Shown: in pieces, positions 1 through 7,497 of the stretch | Layout: every line of letters begins with the position of its first letter | Numbering within the stretch: position 1 is the first letter of the stretch | Source of the DNA: UBA1774 sp045223835 | Lineage (GTDB): Bacteria > Bacillota > Clostridia > Oscillospirales > Oscillospiraceae | Length of the DNA: 13,015 nucleotides | NCBI GenBank assembly: GCA_045223835.1 | Contig: JBGUZS010000184.1 | Coordinates: 1-13,015, forward strand | Reading direction: 5' to 3' | Made by a program: the position numbers and the translations under genes | The notes under the pieces: model-generated | What the model saw: the letters and a program-made list of their open reading frames with translations, nothing else | What the model was told of the DNA's origin: nothing | Database searches by the model: none

Positions 1-87
1 ATTTGTGCCGAAAACACAGAACCGCAGGTATGGGATGATTTTATTGGGGCACATAACTTTGGGTTCCTGATCGAAGGTAAACTATAA
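1..87 (+). CDS. C-terminal end of an unidentified protein (partial, cut by window edge)
   Basis: The first frame is open from base 1 to a TAA at 85-87, giving 28 residues that end in FGFLIEGKL. The composition (WDDFIGAHNFG) looks like real protein, and a terminator-like hairpin follows about 30 bases later, as expected for the end of a transcription unit. The family cannot be recognised from so short a tail, so no function is proposed. The start lies to the left of the window. Confidence 0.5.
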   Translation: MCAENTEPQVWDDFIGAHNFGFLIEGKL

Positions 88-117
88 CATTTTGAAAAGA
101 CTTCGTTCCAAATAAAT

Positions 118-154
118 CCAGCTTACCTTCATTACAAGGGAAGCTGGCTCTTTC
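118..154 (+). terminator. Rho-independent terminator after the partial gene
   Basis: CCAGCTT at 118-124 pairs with AAGCTGG at 141-147. The stem continues inward with CCTT (126-129) and AAGG (136-139), leaving a 6-base loop, CATTAC. The run after it is pyrimidine-rich (CTCTTTC) rather than a clean T tract, so efficiency is uncertain. Confidence 0.55.
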
Positions 155-267
155 AAAAATACCTCAAAAACGGCCTTTATCTCAAAGCCATGCGGTATGA
201 TTCCGTACCGTCGAGGGCTCTTCAAGGCTATCCGGGGGAAGCGCATCAACCGTGCAAAGGAGGAGTC

Positions 268-711
268 ATGGTTTCCATCAGGCTTTTTGCAGACAACGAC
301 GTTGATACCCTTCAAACTAATCTATATCCTGATATGAGTGCAGAGGAAATCCGGGATATGGTACGGGAATGGAATTCCGGTTCCTATCAGGGAAAACGCT
401 TTGAAATGTTCGCGGTCCTCCGGGGCGAGGAAATCGTCGGGACCGTTTCGCTCTATGCGCTCAGCAAAAGCGTTGCCTCCATCGGGGCTGAAGTATTCGA
501 GCCGTACAGGCGCTCAGGTTATGCCTATGAAGCGAATCTCTTGCTGCTTGATCATGCGAAGGAGCTGGGATACAGGGTCATTCTGAACCAGGTCAGGACC
601 GACAATGCCGCCAGCATCCGCTTGAACGAAAAGCTGGGCTTTGAAACGGACCGGTATGTTTACAGGAACAAAAAGGAACACCCCGTATTCCTGTTCATCA
701 AGGCGCTCTGA
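268..711 (+). CDS. GNAT family N-acetyltransferase
   Basis: A 147-residue single-domain acetyltransferase of the Gcn5-related (GNAT) fold, which moves an acetyl group from acetyl-CoA to an amine; the acceptor cannot be told from sequence. The acetyl-CoA pyrophosphate loop (motif A) is EPYRRSGYAYEA around residues 78-89. Motif B is the asparagine-containing NAASIRLNEKLGF at about 113-125, as in RimJ/RimL-like and ribosomal-type acetyltransferases. The frame is open back to an ATG at 190, but the ATG at 268 is preceded by AAAGGAGGAG six bases upstream and gives a normal-length N-terminus, so the later start is preferred. The gene stands alone between a terminator and a convergent gene. The start is well supported; the substrate is unknown. 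Confidence 0.88.
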   Translation: MVSIRLFADNDVDTLQTNLYPDMSAEEIRDMVREWNSGSYQGKRFEMFAVLRGEEIVGTVSLYALSKSVASIGAEVFEPYRRSGYAYEANLLLLDHAKELGYRVILNQVRTDNAASIRLNEKLGFETDRYVYRNKKEHPVFLFIKAL

Positions 712-863
712 TCCGCTCTCTTCCCCACCCGGCGCTTTCTGACAGGCTCGAGGGAAAGCCGCTTTCTCTGCGCTCCGTATTCCAGCCATGCCCATGCCGC
801 AAAAGGACTGCACCCCCTCGGGCGGCTTCGTCTTTCCCGGGCCGCGCGGGAGAAGGGCGGTTC

Positions 864-1883
864 TCAGCTCCCGGCAAGCGTTATGGTCACATCCTCCCGG
901 CCGAGAAGCCCGGTCATTTCCTGCTGGGACAGCTCCACATGGCCGAGCCTTGTGTACGCCCACGTATTGGAACCATAGAAGATCACGATCTGATTGCCGG
1001 AGTACAAAACGATGTCGCCGCAGCTCGTCGTGATCTGCGTATCTTTTCTTTCGATGCTTTGTCCGATTGGCCCCACCTGCTCAAAGCCTCCGTACCTGGA
1101 CATCCGGATCGTCAGGGGCAGCAGCTTCCTCAGCGCCGCCACGGAAGGGTTATCCTCCCAGGTGACCGGGACCTCTGTTTCTCCGATCGTAAGAATCATC
1201 TTCTGCTCCTTTCCCTCCGTTTCCGCCTTTGGCGTCGCGCCGGTCACAGCGTCCACGCCGGAAAACCGTTCAAGAAGCTGAAGGTAACGGTAAACCATAT
1301 CCGCCACCTGGGCGCGCGTCGCCGGCCGGGTCGGTTCAAAGGGGATGGCGTCCGTCAGCAGTCCGTCCACCCTCGCCCAGCGCACGGCATCGACGGCCCA
1401 ATCGCCAGCTGCGTTCTCCGCGCCGCGGGCATCCGCATATTCGCTGCCGAGGACATAGGAGCCCGCGCTGCGCCAGAGCATCACGGCAAGCTGCTCCTGC
1501 GTCGTCGGATCGTCTGGACCGAATAAGCCGTTGCCGTAGCCGCCGACGATCCCGTTCTGCGACGCCCACAGCACGGCGTCGGAATACCACATCCCGGCCC
1601 GCGTATCGGAAAAGCCGTCTTCGCCGCGCACGGCGGGCTTGTCGGCCAGGCGGTACAGCACCGTCGCCAGCTGAGCGCGGGTAAAGATCCCGTCGGGATC
1701 AAACCGGTTGTCGCCCACGCCGTCCATGACGCCCTTATCCCGCAGCGCCATGACCGCCTCGGCATACCATTCGCCCCCGTCGACATCCCTATAGCCGCCC
1801 TCTGCCGCGCATGCGGCGGCCGCGAGAGAAAACAGCATCGCGGCGCAGAGCAGGATCACGGAAAACCAGTTCATCGCGCGCAT
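864..1883 (-). CDS. Secreted SLH-repeat protein with C-terminal cyclophilin-like domain
   Basis: A 339-residue exported protein. Residues 1-26 form a signal peptide: positive start, long hydrophobic stretch, and an ACAA-type cleavage region. Three S-layer homology repeats follow at about 31-77, 91-137 and 148-200, each with the W-Y-x-x-A-V and F-x-P...R-A-Q pattern; such repeats bind secondary cell-wall polymer. After a linker, residues about 228-339 match the bacterial cyclophilin-like fold (key residues PLTIRMSRYGGFEQVG, then GDIVLYSGNQIVIFYG and a final TRLGH). That fold resembles prolyl isomerase, but activity is unproven. The start at 1883 has AAGGGGAG upstream; a second in-frame ATG lies at 1874. 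Only one base separates it from the stop of the upstream acetyltransferase, so the two are probably translated together. Pairing three SLH repeats with a cyclophilin-like domain is unusual. Confidence 0.85.
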   Translation of the reverse strand: MRAMNWFSVILLCAAMLFSLAAAACAAEGGYRDVDGGEWYAEAVMALRDKGVMDGVGDNRFDPDGIFTRAQLATVLYRLADKPAVRGEDGFSDTRAGMWYSDAVLWASQNGIVGGYGNGLFGPDDPTTQEQLAVMLWRSAGSYVLGSEYADARGAENAAGDWAVDAVRWARVDGLLTDAIPFEPTRPATRAQVADMVYRYLQLLERFSGVDAVTGATPKAETEGKEQKMILTIGETEVPVTWEDNPSVAALRKLLPLTIRMSRYGGFEQVGPIGQSIERKDTQITTSCGDIVLYSGNQIVIFYGSNTWAYTRLGHVELSQQEMTGLLGREDVTITLAGS

Positions 1884-1884
1884 C

Positions 1885-2460
1885 TCATTCTCCCCTTCCT
1901 ATCGTCCTGATCACCCTTGCCGGAACGCCCCCCACCACCGTGTTTTCCGGGACATCCCGGGTAACGACGGCGCCCGCCGCGATGATCGCGCCGTCGCCGA
2001 TGGTCACGCCGGGCAGCACCGTCACGTTCGCTCCCAGCCAGACATTTTTGCCGATCACGATCTTCGAAGGGATCAGGTTCGCCCGCTTTTCCGGATCGGG
2101 ATCATGGTTCAGCGTAGCCAGCACCGCGTTATGGCCGATCAGCGCATTATCCCCGATCCAGATCCCCCCCTGGTCCTGAAAGCGGCAGCCCGAATTGACA
2201 AACACGTTCTTTCCGAAATGGATATTCTTCCCGCAGTCCGTATAGAACGGCGGAAACATCCCGAAGGGAGGAAAGTCCGGCTGTCCCGTCAGCTCCCGCA
2301 TCAGCGTCAGCAGCTCCTCCGGCGTATGATAGGCGTTGTTCATTTCCGCCGTGATCCGCAGCGCCTCCTGGGACAGCGCGTGCATGAGCAGATGATACGC
2401 CGATCCGGCCTCGATCTCCTCGCCGGAATCCATTTTTGCCAGAAATTCCTGTAATTCCAT
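1885..2460 (-). CDS. Hexapeptide-repeat sugar O-acetyltransferase (LacA/Maa-type)
   Basis: A 191-residue acetyl-CoA-dependent O-acetyltransferase of the left-handed beta-helix family, related to galactoside and maltose acetyltransferases, which are trimeric and cytoplasmic. An N-terminal helical segment (about 1-60, typical of the maltose acetyltransferase N-domain) leads into hexapeptide turns from CGKNIHFGKNVFVNSGC (about 76-92) through IGKNVWLGANVTVLPGV (about 136-152). The likely catalytic histidine is H119 in NHDPD, and the chain ends with the family signature GGVPARVIR. The natural substrate cannot be predicted. The start has GAGG at about -8 to -11. It is the first gene of a leftward pair with the SLH/cyclophilin-like gene, diverging from a LysR regulator that probably controls it. 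Confidence 0.9.
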   Translation of the reverse strand: MELQEFLAKMDSGEEIEAGSAYHLLMHALSQEALRITAEMNNAYHTPEELLTLMRELTGQPDFPPFGMFPPFYTDCGKNIHFGKNVFVNSGCRFQDQGGIWIGDNALIGHNAVLATLNHDPDPEKRANLIPSKIVIGKNVWLGANVTVLPGVTIGDGAIIAAGAVVTRDVPENTVVGGVPARVIRTIGRGE

Positions 2461-2566
2461 CCTTAGCCTCGCAATTCAGATAGGTGTTGAAAAAGCGCTC
2501 CAGCCGGTCAAACGGGATCGCGTCCTTCCCGACGTCTTCCAAAAGCGCGCTGCTTTCCGTACTGCA

Positions 2567-2595
2567 ATTGTACTCGCCCCTTCTGATATAATCAA
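2567..2595 (-). promoter_or_regulatory. Promoter of the acetyltransferase-SLH operon
   Basis: On the minus strand TTGATT (2590-2595) is followed after exactly 17 bases by TACAAT (2567-2572), a good sigma-A-type promoter. Transcription would begin near 2560, leaving a leader of about 100 bases. The LysR operator at 2613-2639 lies just upstream of the -35, centred near -66, where LysR-type activators normally bind. Confidence 0.65.
2584..2592 (+). promoter_or_regulatory. Extended -10 promoter of the lysR-type gene
   Basis: TGATATAAT is a consensus TG-N-TATAAT extended -10. No good -35 lies 16-18 bases upstream, as is usual for extended -10 promoters. The predicted start near 2599 puts the operator (2613-2639) in the early transcribed region, which suggests autorepression. 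This element overlaps the -35 of the opposing promoter. Confidence 0.6.
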
Positions 2596-2612
2596 ATACT
2601 TGTTTTCTATGC

Positions 2613-2639
2613 TTTCCTATGCTAATATCGCATAGGAAA
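2613..2639. promoter_or_regulatory. LysR-type operator (inverted repeat with T-N11-A core)
   Basis: TTTCCTATGC (2613-2622) and GCATAGGAAA (2630-2639) are perfect 10-bp inverted arms around a 7-base centre, TAATATC. The inner part fits the T-N11-A pattern of LysR-type regulator sites (T2620 to A2632). A further direct copy of CTATGC lies at 2607-2612, on the side toward the leftward promoter, and could be the second contact used in effector-dependent binding. That the adjacent regulator binds here is inferred from position and symmetry. Confidence 0.7.
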
Positions 2640-2656
2640 AGCGAGGAGGGGATTCC

Positions 2657-3526
2657 ATGGATATCCGAACCATGCAGTATTATCTGGCCGTCGTCCGGGA
2701 GGGAACGATCTCCGCGGCAGCCGAAGCCCTGCATGTCGCGCAGCCGTCCCTGTCCCGGCAGATGAAGGAGCTGGAGGAGGAGCTTGGCGCATCCCTTTTT
2801 GTGCGCGGGAACCGCAGGATCACGCTGACGGAGGAAGGGATGGTGCTGCGCAAACGGGCCGAGGAGATGGTTCGACTCATGCAGATGACGGAGGAGGAGA
2901 TTTCCCGGGTCAAGAACCATGTGTCCGGCTCAGTTCGGATCGGCGCGGGGGAATCCTGGTCGTTCCATTACCTGTCCCGTACGGCGGCGGCCATCGCCGC
3001 AGCGCATCCGGACGTCCGCTTCCATATCACCAGCGGCGATACGCAGGATCTGATGAACGAGCTGGCGGACGGCCTCATCGATTTTGCCGTGATCTTCACC
3101 GATGTGGATCACACTCTTTACGAAGCCATTCCCCTGCCGGCGGAGGACAGCTTTGCCGTGCTGATGCCGAAAGAAAGCCCGCTGGCCGAGAAAAAAGCGA
3201 TCCGGTTTTCGGATCTGAAGGACTATCCCGTCATCGTTTCCCGGGCCTCAGAGCCGTTTTTTACCGGCTCGAAAACCCTCTCCTCCCTGAATATCGTGGC
3301 TACCTACAATCTGATTTACAACGCCTCCCTGCTGGTGGAGGACGGACTCGGGTATGCCATCTGCTTTGATCGGCTGATCAACACAACCGGGGACAGCCGG
3401 CTCTGCATCAGGCCGCTCGTCCCCCGGATCGAAAACGCGGGAAACCTGATCTGGAAAAAGTATCAGGTGTTTTCCCCGGCAGTCCGGCTGTTTATCGAAG
3501 GGATTCGTAAGCTGACGGAATCATAA
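2657..3526 (+). CDS. LysR-type transcriptional regulator
   Basis: A 289-residue LysR-family regulator. Residues 1-60 form the winged helix-turn-helix (MDIRTMQYYLAVVREGTISAAAEALHVAQPSLSRQMKELE, shown in two parts: the recognition region is AAEALHVAQPSLSRQ near 21-35). A linker helix follows at about 60-88, and residues about 90-289 form the periplasmic-binding-protein-like effector domain. Length is normal for the family. The ATG at 2657 has GAGGAGGGG upstream. The gene diverges from the acetyltransferase-SLH operon, and the operator between them suits both activation of that operon and control of itself. The effector is not predictable. Confidence 0.93.
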   Translation: MDIRTMQYYLAVVREGTISAAAEALHVAQPSLSRQMKELEEELGASLFVRGNRRITLTEEGMVLRKRAEEMVRLMQMTEEEISRVKNHVSGSVRIGAGESWSFHYLSRTAAAIAAAHPDVRFHITSGDTQDLMNELADGLIDFAVIFTDVDHTLYEAIPLPAEDSFAVLMPKESPLAEKKAIRFSDLKDYPVIVSRASEPFFTGSKTLSSLNIVATYNLIYNASLLVEDGLGYAICFDRLINTTGDSRLCIRPLVPRIENAGNLIWKKYQVFSPAVRLFIEGIRKLTES

Positions 3527-3612
3527 CCGGCGCCGTCCGGCGGAGGAAGAGCCTGCCGCAGACCGATCCTGCACGGTTCCGGGCGGCAAAAGGGCGTCAA
3601 AGCAGGATCCCG

Positions 3613-3659
3613 AAAACCAAAATGCCCGGAAACCATTGCAGAGCAGCGGTTTCCGGGCA
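3613..3659 (-). terminator. Terminator of the transhydrogenase operon
   Basis: TGCCCGGAAACC (3623-3634) and GGTTTCCGGGCA (3648-3659) form a perfect 12-bp stem with a 13-base loop. On the minus strand the hairpin is followed by TTTTGGTTTT (complement of 3613-3622); on the plus strand there is no T tract. It lies 25 bases after the stop of the leftward operon. Confidence 0.8.
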
Positions 3660-3684
3660 CTTGTCTGTCGAGCGGGGGCGGGGT

Positions 3685-5724
3685 TTAGCCTAAGATCTTC
3701 AGCGCGCCTGTCGGGCAGTTCTCAGCGCACTTTTTGCAGCCTTTGCAGAATTCCAGGACCTTCCGGTCGTTGAATTCGGGCTTGATGACTGTGGTAAAGC
3801 CGCGGCCAACCAGGCCAAGGACGCCTTTTCCCACATCTTCGTCGCAGATGCGTACGCACAGGTTGCAGCTGATGCACTTGCCCTGGTTCCGTTCGATGCA
3901 GACAAGCTTCTGCTCCGTGAAGTACGGGTGCTTTTCTCCGGCGAAGCGTTCGGGACGGAGAACCGGCTCCTGCTGCGCGAAGCGGATGAGCTCGCAGTCC
4001 TTGTAATCATGGCAGCCGCATTCCAGGCACCTGAGCGCTTCCTTGACGGCGACGTCCGGGTCGAAGCCCTTGTTGACCTCAAGGAAGTCGCCCTTGCGGA
4101 CGGCGGCGTCCCTTGTCGGCATCTTTGCCCGGGGGCAGGACTCCCACTGCGTAAAATCGATGTCCTTCGGGTCGCGCTTGGAGACGAACGGCGCCCGGTA
4201 GGGCACTTCCCTGCCCCGCAGGAAGGAACCGATGACCTTTGATGCCTTCCAGCCTTCACCTATGGCTTCGACCGCTATGCTTGCGCCGCGGTTGGTGGCG
4301 TCGCCCACTGCGAATACGTTCGGAAGGTTGGTGCGGAAGCTGCTCTCATCCGCTGCGATGATGCCGCGCCGGTTGAGCTCGACCCCCTCCATGCCGGCGG
4401 GGTCAACATGCTGGCCGATAGCGGAGATCACGGAATCCAGCTCCAGGATCTCGAACTTCCCCTCTACGGGAACGGGCTTTCTTCTGCCGCTCTCGTCGGG
4501 CTCGCCCAGCTCCATGACCTGGAGCTTCATCTGCTTTACGCGCCCGTCTTCGCCCGCGATGATCTCCGCGGGGTTGGTGAGGAACTTGAACTGTACGCCT
4601 TCCTCCCGGGCCTCTTCGATCTCCACCTTTTCCGCGGGCATCTCCGCCTCGGTGCGGCGGTAAATGACATAGACGTTTTCCGCGCCGAGCCGGACCGCGG
4701 TCCTGCAGGCGTCCATAGCGGTGTTTCCGCCGCCGACGATGGCGACGTTCTTTCCGATAGCCGGCGCGCTGCCTTCGATCACGCCCCGCAGGAAATCGAT
4801 TCCTCCGTAGACGCCGGGCAGCTCTTCACCCTTGCAGCCTATGCTGCTGGAGCTCCAGGCTCCGATGGCGATGACGACGGCGTCGTACTTCTTCCTGAAG
4901 TCGTCGAAGCGGATATCCCGGCCTATCTTGTAGTTGTTGGTCATCACGACGCCGAGCTCTTCGATGGCGTCGATCTCCTTCTGGAGAATGCCTTCCTTGG
5001 GCAGGCGGTATTCGGGGATGCCGTAGCGAAGCATGCCGCCCATGCGGGGCATCATGTCGAAGACGGTTACCTCGTGGCCCTGAAGGCGCAGAAAGTACGC
5101 CGCGGTAAGGCCTGCGGGGCCTCCGCCGATGATGCCTACCCGCTTCCCGGTAGCCTGCGCCACCTCGGGCTTGTACCGGTCTTCGGAGAAGAGATCCTTA
5201 TCCGCGGCGAAGTACTTGAGGAAGGCGATGGAAAGAGGCTCGTCCACATGCTGTCTGCGGCAGTCCGTTTCGCAGGGGTGCGGGCAGACGCGTCCGATGC
5301 TTGCGGGCAGCGGGTTGGTCTCCTTGATGATCCTGGTGGCTTCCTTATGGTTTCCCAGCGCGATCTGCTTGATGTAGGCCTGGCAGTTGCTGCTCGCCGG
5401 GCACCTGAGCATGCAGGGCGGCAGGCAGTCGCCCTCGTGGTCTGACATGATCAGCTCGAAGGCTACCCTTCTGGCCTTTTTTACGCGCTCCGTGTCGGTG
5501 TGGTATACGGCGCCGTCCGCGGCCTCCGTGGAACAGGAACGCAGCAGCTTGGGGGAGCTCTCGGACTCCACCACGCATACTCCGCAGGCTCCGTAGGTCT
5601 TTACCAGGCCGTTATAGCACAGAGACGGGATCTCGATGCCGTTGAGTCTGGCGATATTGAGTATGGTATCCCCTTTGGGACCGGTGCACTTTTTTCCGTC
5701 TATTGTAATGGTGATCTGATTCAT
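3685..5724 (-). CDS. NADPH-binding GltD-like subunit fused to NuoG-type and ferredoxin domains (Stn/Nfn-type transhydrogenase)
   Basis: A 679-residue flavoprotein with three parts. (1) Residues 1-90 are a NuoG/HydA-like [2Fe-2S] ferredoxin domain (C36, C47, C50, C64), followed by a cysteine-rich stretch with H96, C100, C104, C108, C114. (2) Residues about 130-510 resemble glutamate synthase small subunit and NfnB: the GRVCPHPCE cluster motif at 145-152, an FAD-binding GGGPAG near 200-205, a second Rossmann GGGNTAMD at about 331-338 with the NADPH-type YRRTEAEMPA near 355-364, and a C-terminal FAD contact AVGDA near 472. (3) Residues about 605-679 carry two four-cysteine clusters (C617/620/623/627 and C660/663/666/670); another cysteine group lies at 566-577. 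It is the last gene of a three-gene operon, starts 12 bases after the NuoF-like gene with AAGGGGG, and is the expected NADP(H) site. Exact cluster ligands are inferred. Confidence 0.88.
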   Translation of the reverse strand: MNQITITIDGKKCTGPKGDTILNIARLNGIEIPSLCYNGLVKTYGACGVCVVESESSPKLLRSCSTEAADGAVYHTDTERVKKARRVAFELIMSDHEGDCLPPCMLRCPASSNCQAYIKQIALGNHKEATRIIKETNPLPASIGRVCPHPCETDCRRQHVDEPLSIAFLKYFAADKDLFSEDRYKPEVAQATGKRVGIIGGGPAGLTAAYFLRLQGHEVTVFDMMPRMGGMLRYGIPEYRLPKEGILQKEIDAIEELGVVMTNNYKIGRDIRFDDFRKKYDAVVIAIGAWSSSSIGCKGEELPGVYGGIDFLRGVIEGSAPAIGKNVAIVGGGNTAMDACRTAVRLGAENVYVIYRRTEAEMPAEKVEIEEAREEGVQFKFLTNPAEIIAGEDGRVKQMKLQVMELGEPDESGRRKPVPVEGKFEILELDSVISAIGQHVDPAGMEGVELNRRGIIAADESSFRTNLPNVFAVGDATNRGASIAVEAIGEGWKASKVIGSFLRGREVPYRAPFVSKRDPKDIDFTQWESCPRAKMPTRDAAVRKGDFLEVNKGFDPDVAVKEALRCLECGCHDYKDCELIRFAQQEPVLRPERFAGEKHPYFTEQKLVCIERNQGKCISCNLCVRICDEDVGKGVLGLVGRGFTTVIKPEFNDRKVLEFCKGCKKCAENCPTGALKILG

Positions 5725-5736
5725 GACATCGCCCCC

Positions 5737-7497
5737 TTATTCTACCGTAATCGCGCCGAAGCGGCATGCCGCATAGCACTGTCCGCACTTTATGCAGGCG
5801 TCCTGGCGTATGACGTGAGGATGCTTGGCGGTGCCGTCGATGGCCTTGGCCGGGCACTTCCTTGCGCAGAGCGTACAGCCCATGCACTTTTCCTCATCGA
5901 TACGGTAATGGAGCAGGGCGGCGCATTCGTGAGCCGGGCACTTTTTGTCCCGGATATGGGCGTCGTACTCGTCCCTGAAATAGCGTATGGTGGTCAGGAC
6001 CGGGTTCGGAGCGGTCTGACCGAGTCCGCACAGCGAACTGTCCTTCACGGCGCTGCAGAGCTCTTCAAGAAGCTCCACGTCGCCTTCTTTTCCCTTGCCC
6101 TCGACGATTCTGGTGAGTATCTCGTGCAGCCTCTTCGTGCCGATGCGGCAGGGCACGCACTTGCCGCAGGACTCCTTCGTCGTGAAATCCAGGAAGAACT
6201 TGGCCAGGCCCACCATGCAGGTGTTCTCGTCCATGACCACCAGTCCGCCGGAGCCCATGATGGCGCCGGTGGCGGTGAGGGCTTTGTAATCTATGACGGT
6301 GTCGAAAAGGGCGTAGGGGATGCATCCGCCGGAGGGGCCGCCCAGCTGGACAGCCTTGCACTGCTTGCCGTCCCTGATGCCTCCGGCTATGCCGAAGATG
6401 ACGTCCCTCAAGGTCATGCCCATGGGGACCTCAACAAGGCCGCCTTTTCTCACCTTTCCGGTAACGGCGAATACCTTGGTTCCTTTGCTGTTCTCCGTGC
6501 CCATGGCCGCGAACTTTTCGCCGCCGTTTACGAGGATCCAGGGCACGTTCGCAAAGGTTTCAACATTGTTGATGTTGGAGGGCTCCGAATTGTAGCCTGC
6601 CTGGGCGGGGAAGGGCGGCTTGAGCCTGGGCATTCCCCGCTGGCCTTCCAGAGACGCGATGAGGGCGGTCTCTTCGCCGCAGACGAAGGCGCCTGCGCCG
6701 GCCTTGATGCGCATATCGCAGGAGAAATCAGATCCGCAGATGTTCTTTCCGAGCATGCCGTCGGCCCGGGCTTCCTTTATGGCGCTCTCCAGGCGCTTGA
6801 TAGCAAGCGGGTACTCCGCGCGCACGTATACGACGGCTTCCGTCGCGCCGATGGCGTAGGCTCCGATCATCATGCCCTCGATGAGGTTATGGGGATCGCT
6901 CTCGATCACCGCGCGGTCCATGAATGCGCCGGGATCCCCTTCGTCCGCGTTGCAGATGAGGTACTTGGCGCCGCTCTTGCTCTGCGCGTTTCTGGCAGCG
7001 TTCCATTTGAACCAGGTGGGGAAGCCCGCGCCGCCGCGCCCTGCCAGACCGGAGGTCTTGATGACTTCTATTACCTCTTCCGGAGTCATGGATCCGAGGA
7101 CCTTCTTCAGGCCTTCGTAGCCGCCGCGCCTTTCGTAGTCCTTTATATCCGTCGGATCAACGATGCCGCAGTTGCGCAGAGCGATGCGCGTCTGCTTGCT
7201 GAGGAATTCCTTGTCCTCCTCTTTGATGAACAGGTGCGCAACGCCGGAAAGATCTCCGGACTTTACAGCCTGGGCTACGGCCGGGGCGTCGTTTTCGCCG
7301 ACGAGCACGAGGCGCTGGAGGAGGGTATCGTCTTCGTAGATATCGACGATAGGCTCCAGATAGCACATGCCGATGCAGCCTGTGATTCCAAGGCGTATGT
7401 TCTTATCTCCCGATATGAGAGGCTCGAGGGCGGAATAAACCTTTGCGGCTCCGGCTGCTATCCCGCAGCTGCCCTCTCCAACGATGATTCTCTTCAT
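5737..7497 (-). CDS. NuoF/HydB-like NADH:FMN iron-sulfur subunit with C-terminal ferredoxin domain
   Basis: A 586-residue subunit that binds NADH and FMN and passes electrons through iron-sulfur clusters. Residues 1-110 are a thioredoxin-like domain with C11, C41 and C45; a fourth [2Fe-2S] ligand is not obvious. The NuoF core spans about 120-495: the glycine-rich AGRGGAGFPTWFKW (152-165) and CNADEGDPGAF (182-192) form the FMN/NADH site, and C444/C447/C450/C490 bind the N3-type [4Fe-4S] cluster. Extra cysteines C520 and C525 precede a two-cluster ferredoxin domain (C538/541/544/548 and C568/571/574/578). This layout is that of the NuoF-like subunits of bifurcating hydrogenases (HydB, HndC) and of the Stn transhydrogenase. 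The start codon overlaps the upstream stop as ATGA, indicating coupled translation. In this operon it is the likely NADH site and candidate bifurcation centre. Confidence 0.9.
   Translation of the reverse strand: MKRIIVGEGSCGIAAGAAKVYSALEPLISGDKNIRLGITGCIGMCYLEPIVDIYEDDTLLQRLVLVGENDAPAVAQAVKSGDLSGVAHLFIKEEDKEFLSKQTRIALRNCGIVDPTDIKDYERRGGYEGLKKVLGSMTPEEVIEVIKTSGLAGRGGAGFPTWFKWNAARNAQSKSGAKYLICNADEGDPGAFMDRAVIESDPHNLIEGMMIGAYAIGATEAVVYVRAEYPLAIKRLESAIKEARADGMLGKNICGSDFSCDMRIKAGAGAFVCGEETALIASLEGQRGMPRLKPPFPAQAGYNSEPSNINNVETFANVPWILVNGGEKFAAMGTENSKGTKVFAVTGKVRKGGLVEVPMGMTLRDVIFGIAGGIRDGKQCKAVQLGGPSGGCIPYALFDTVIDYKALTATGAIMGSGGLVVMDENTCMVGLAKFFLDFTTKESCGKCVPCRIGTKRLHEILTRIVEGKGKEGDVELLEELCSAVKDSSLCGLGQTAPNPVLTTIRYFRDEYDAHIRDKKCPAHECAALLHYRIDEEKCMGCTLCARKCPAKAIDGTAKHPHVIRQDACIKCGQCYAACRFGAITVE

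Noticed and set aside
190..267. N-terminal extension of the GNAT gene to the ATG at 190
   Set aside because: The extra 26 residues do not look like the family, and the ATG at 268 has a near-perfect ribosome binding site.
712..863. A terminator between the convergent GNAT and SLH genes
   Set aside because: Only imperfect GC-rich pairings (GCGGC/GCCGC near 820-847) were found, without a T tract on either strand.
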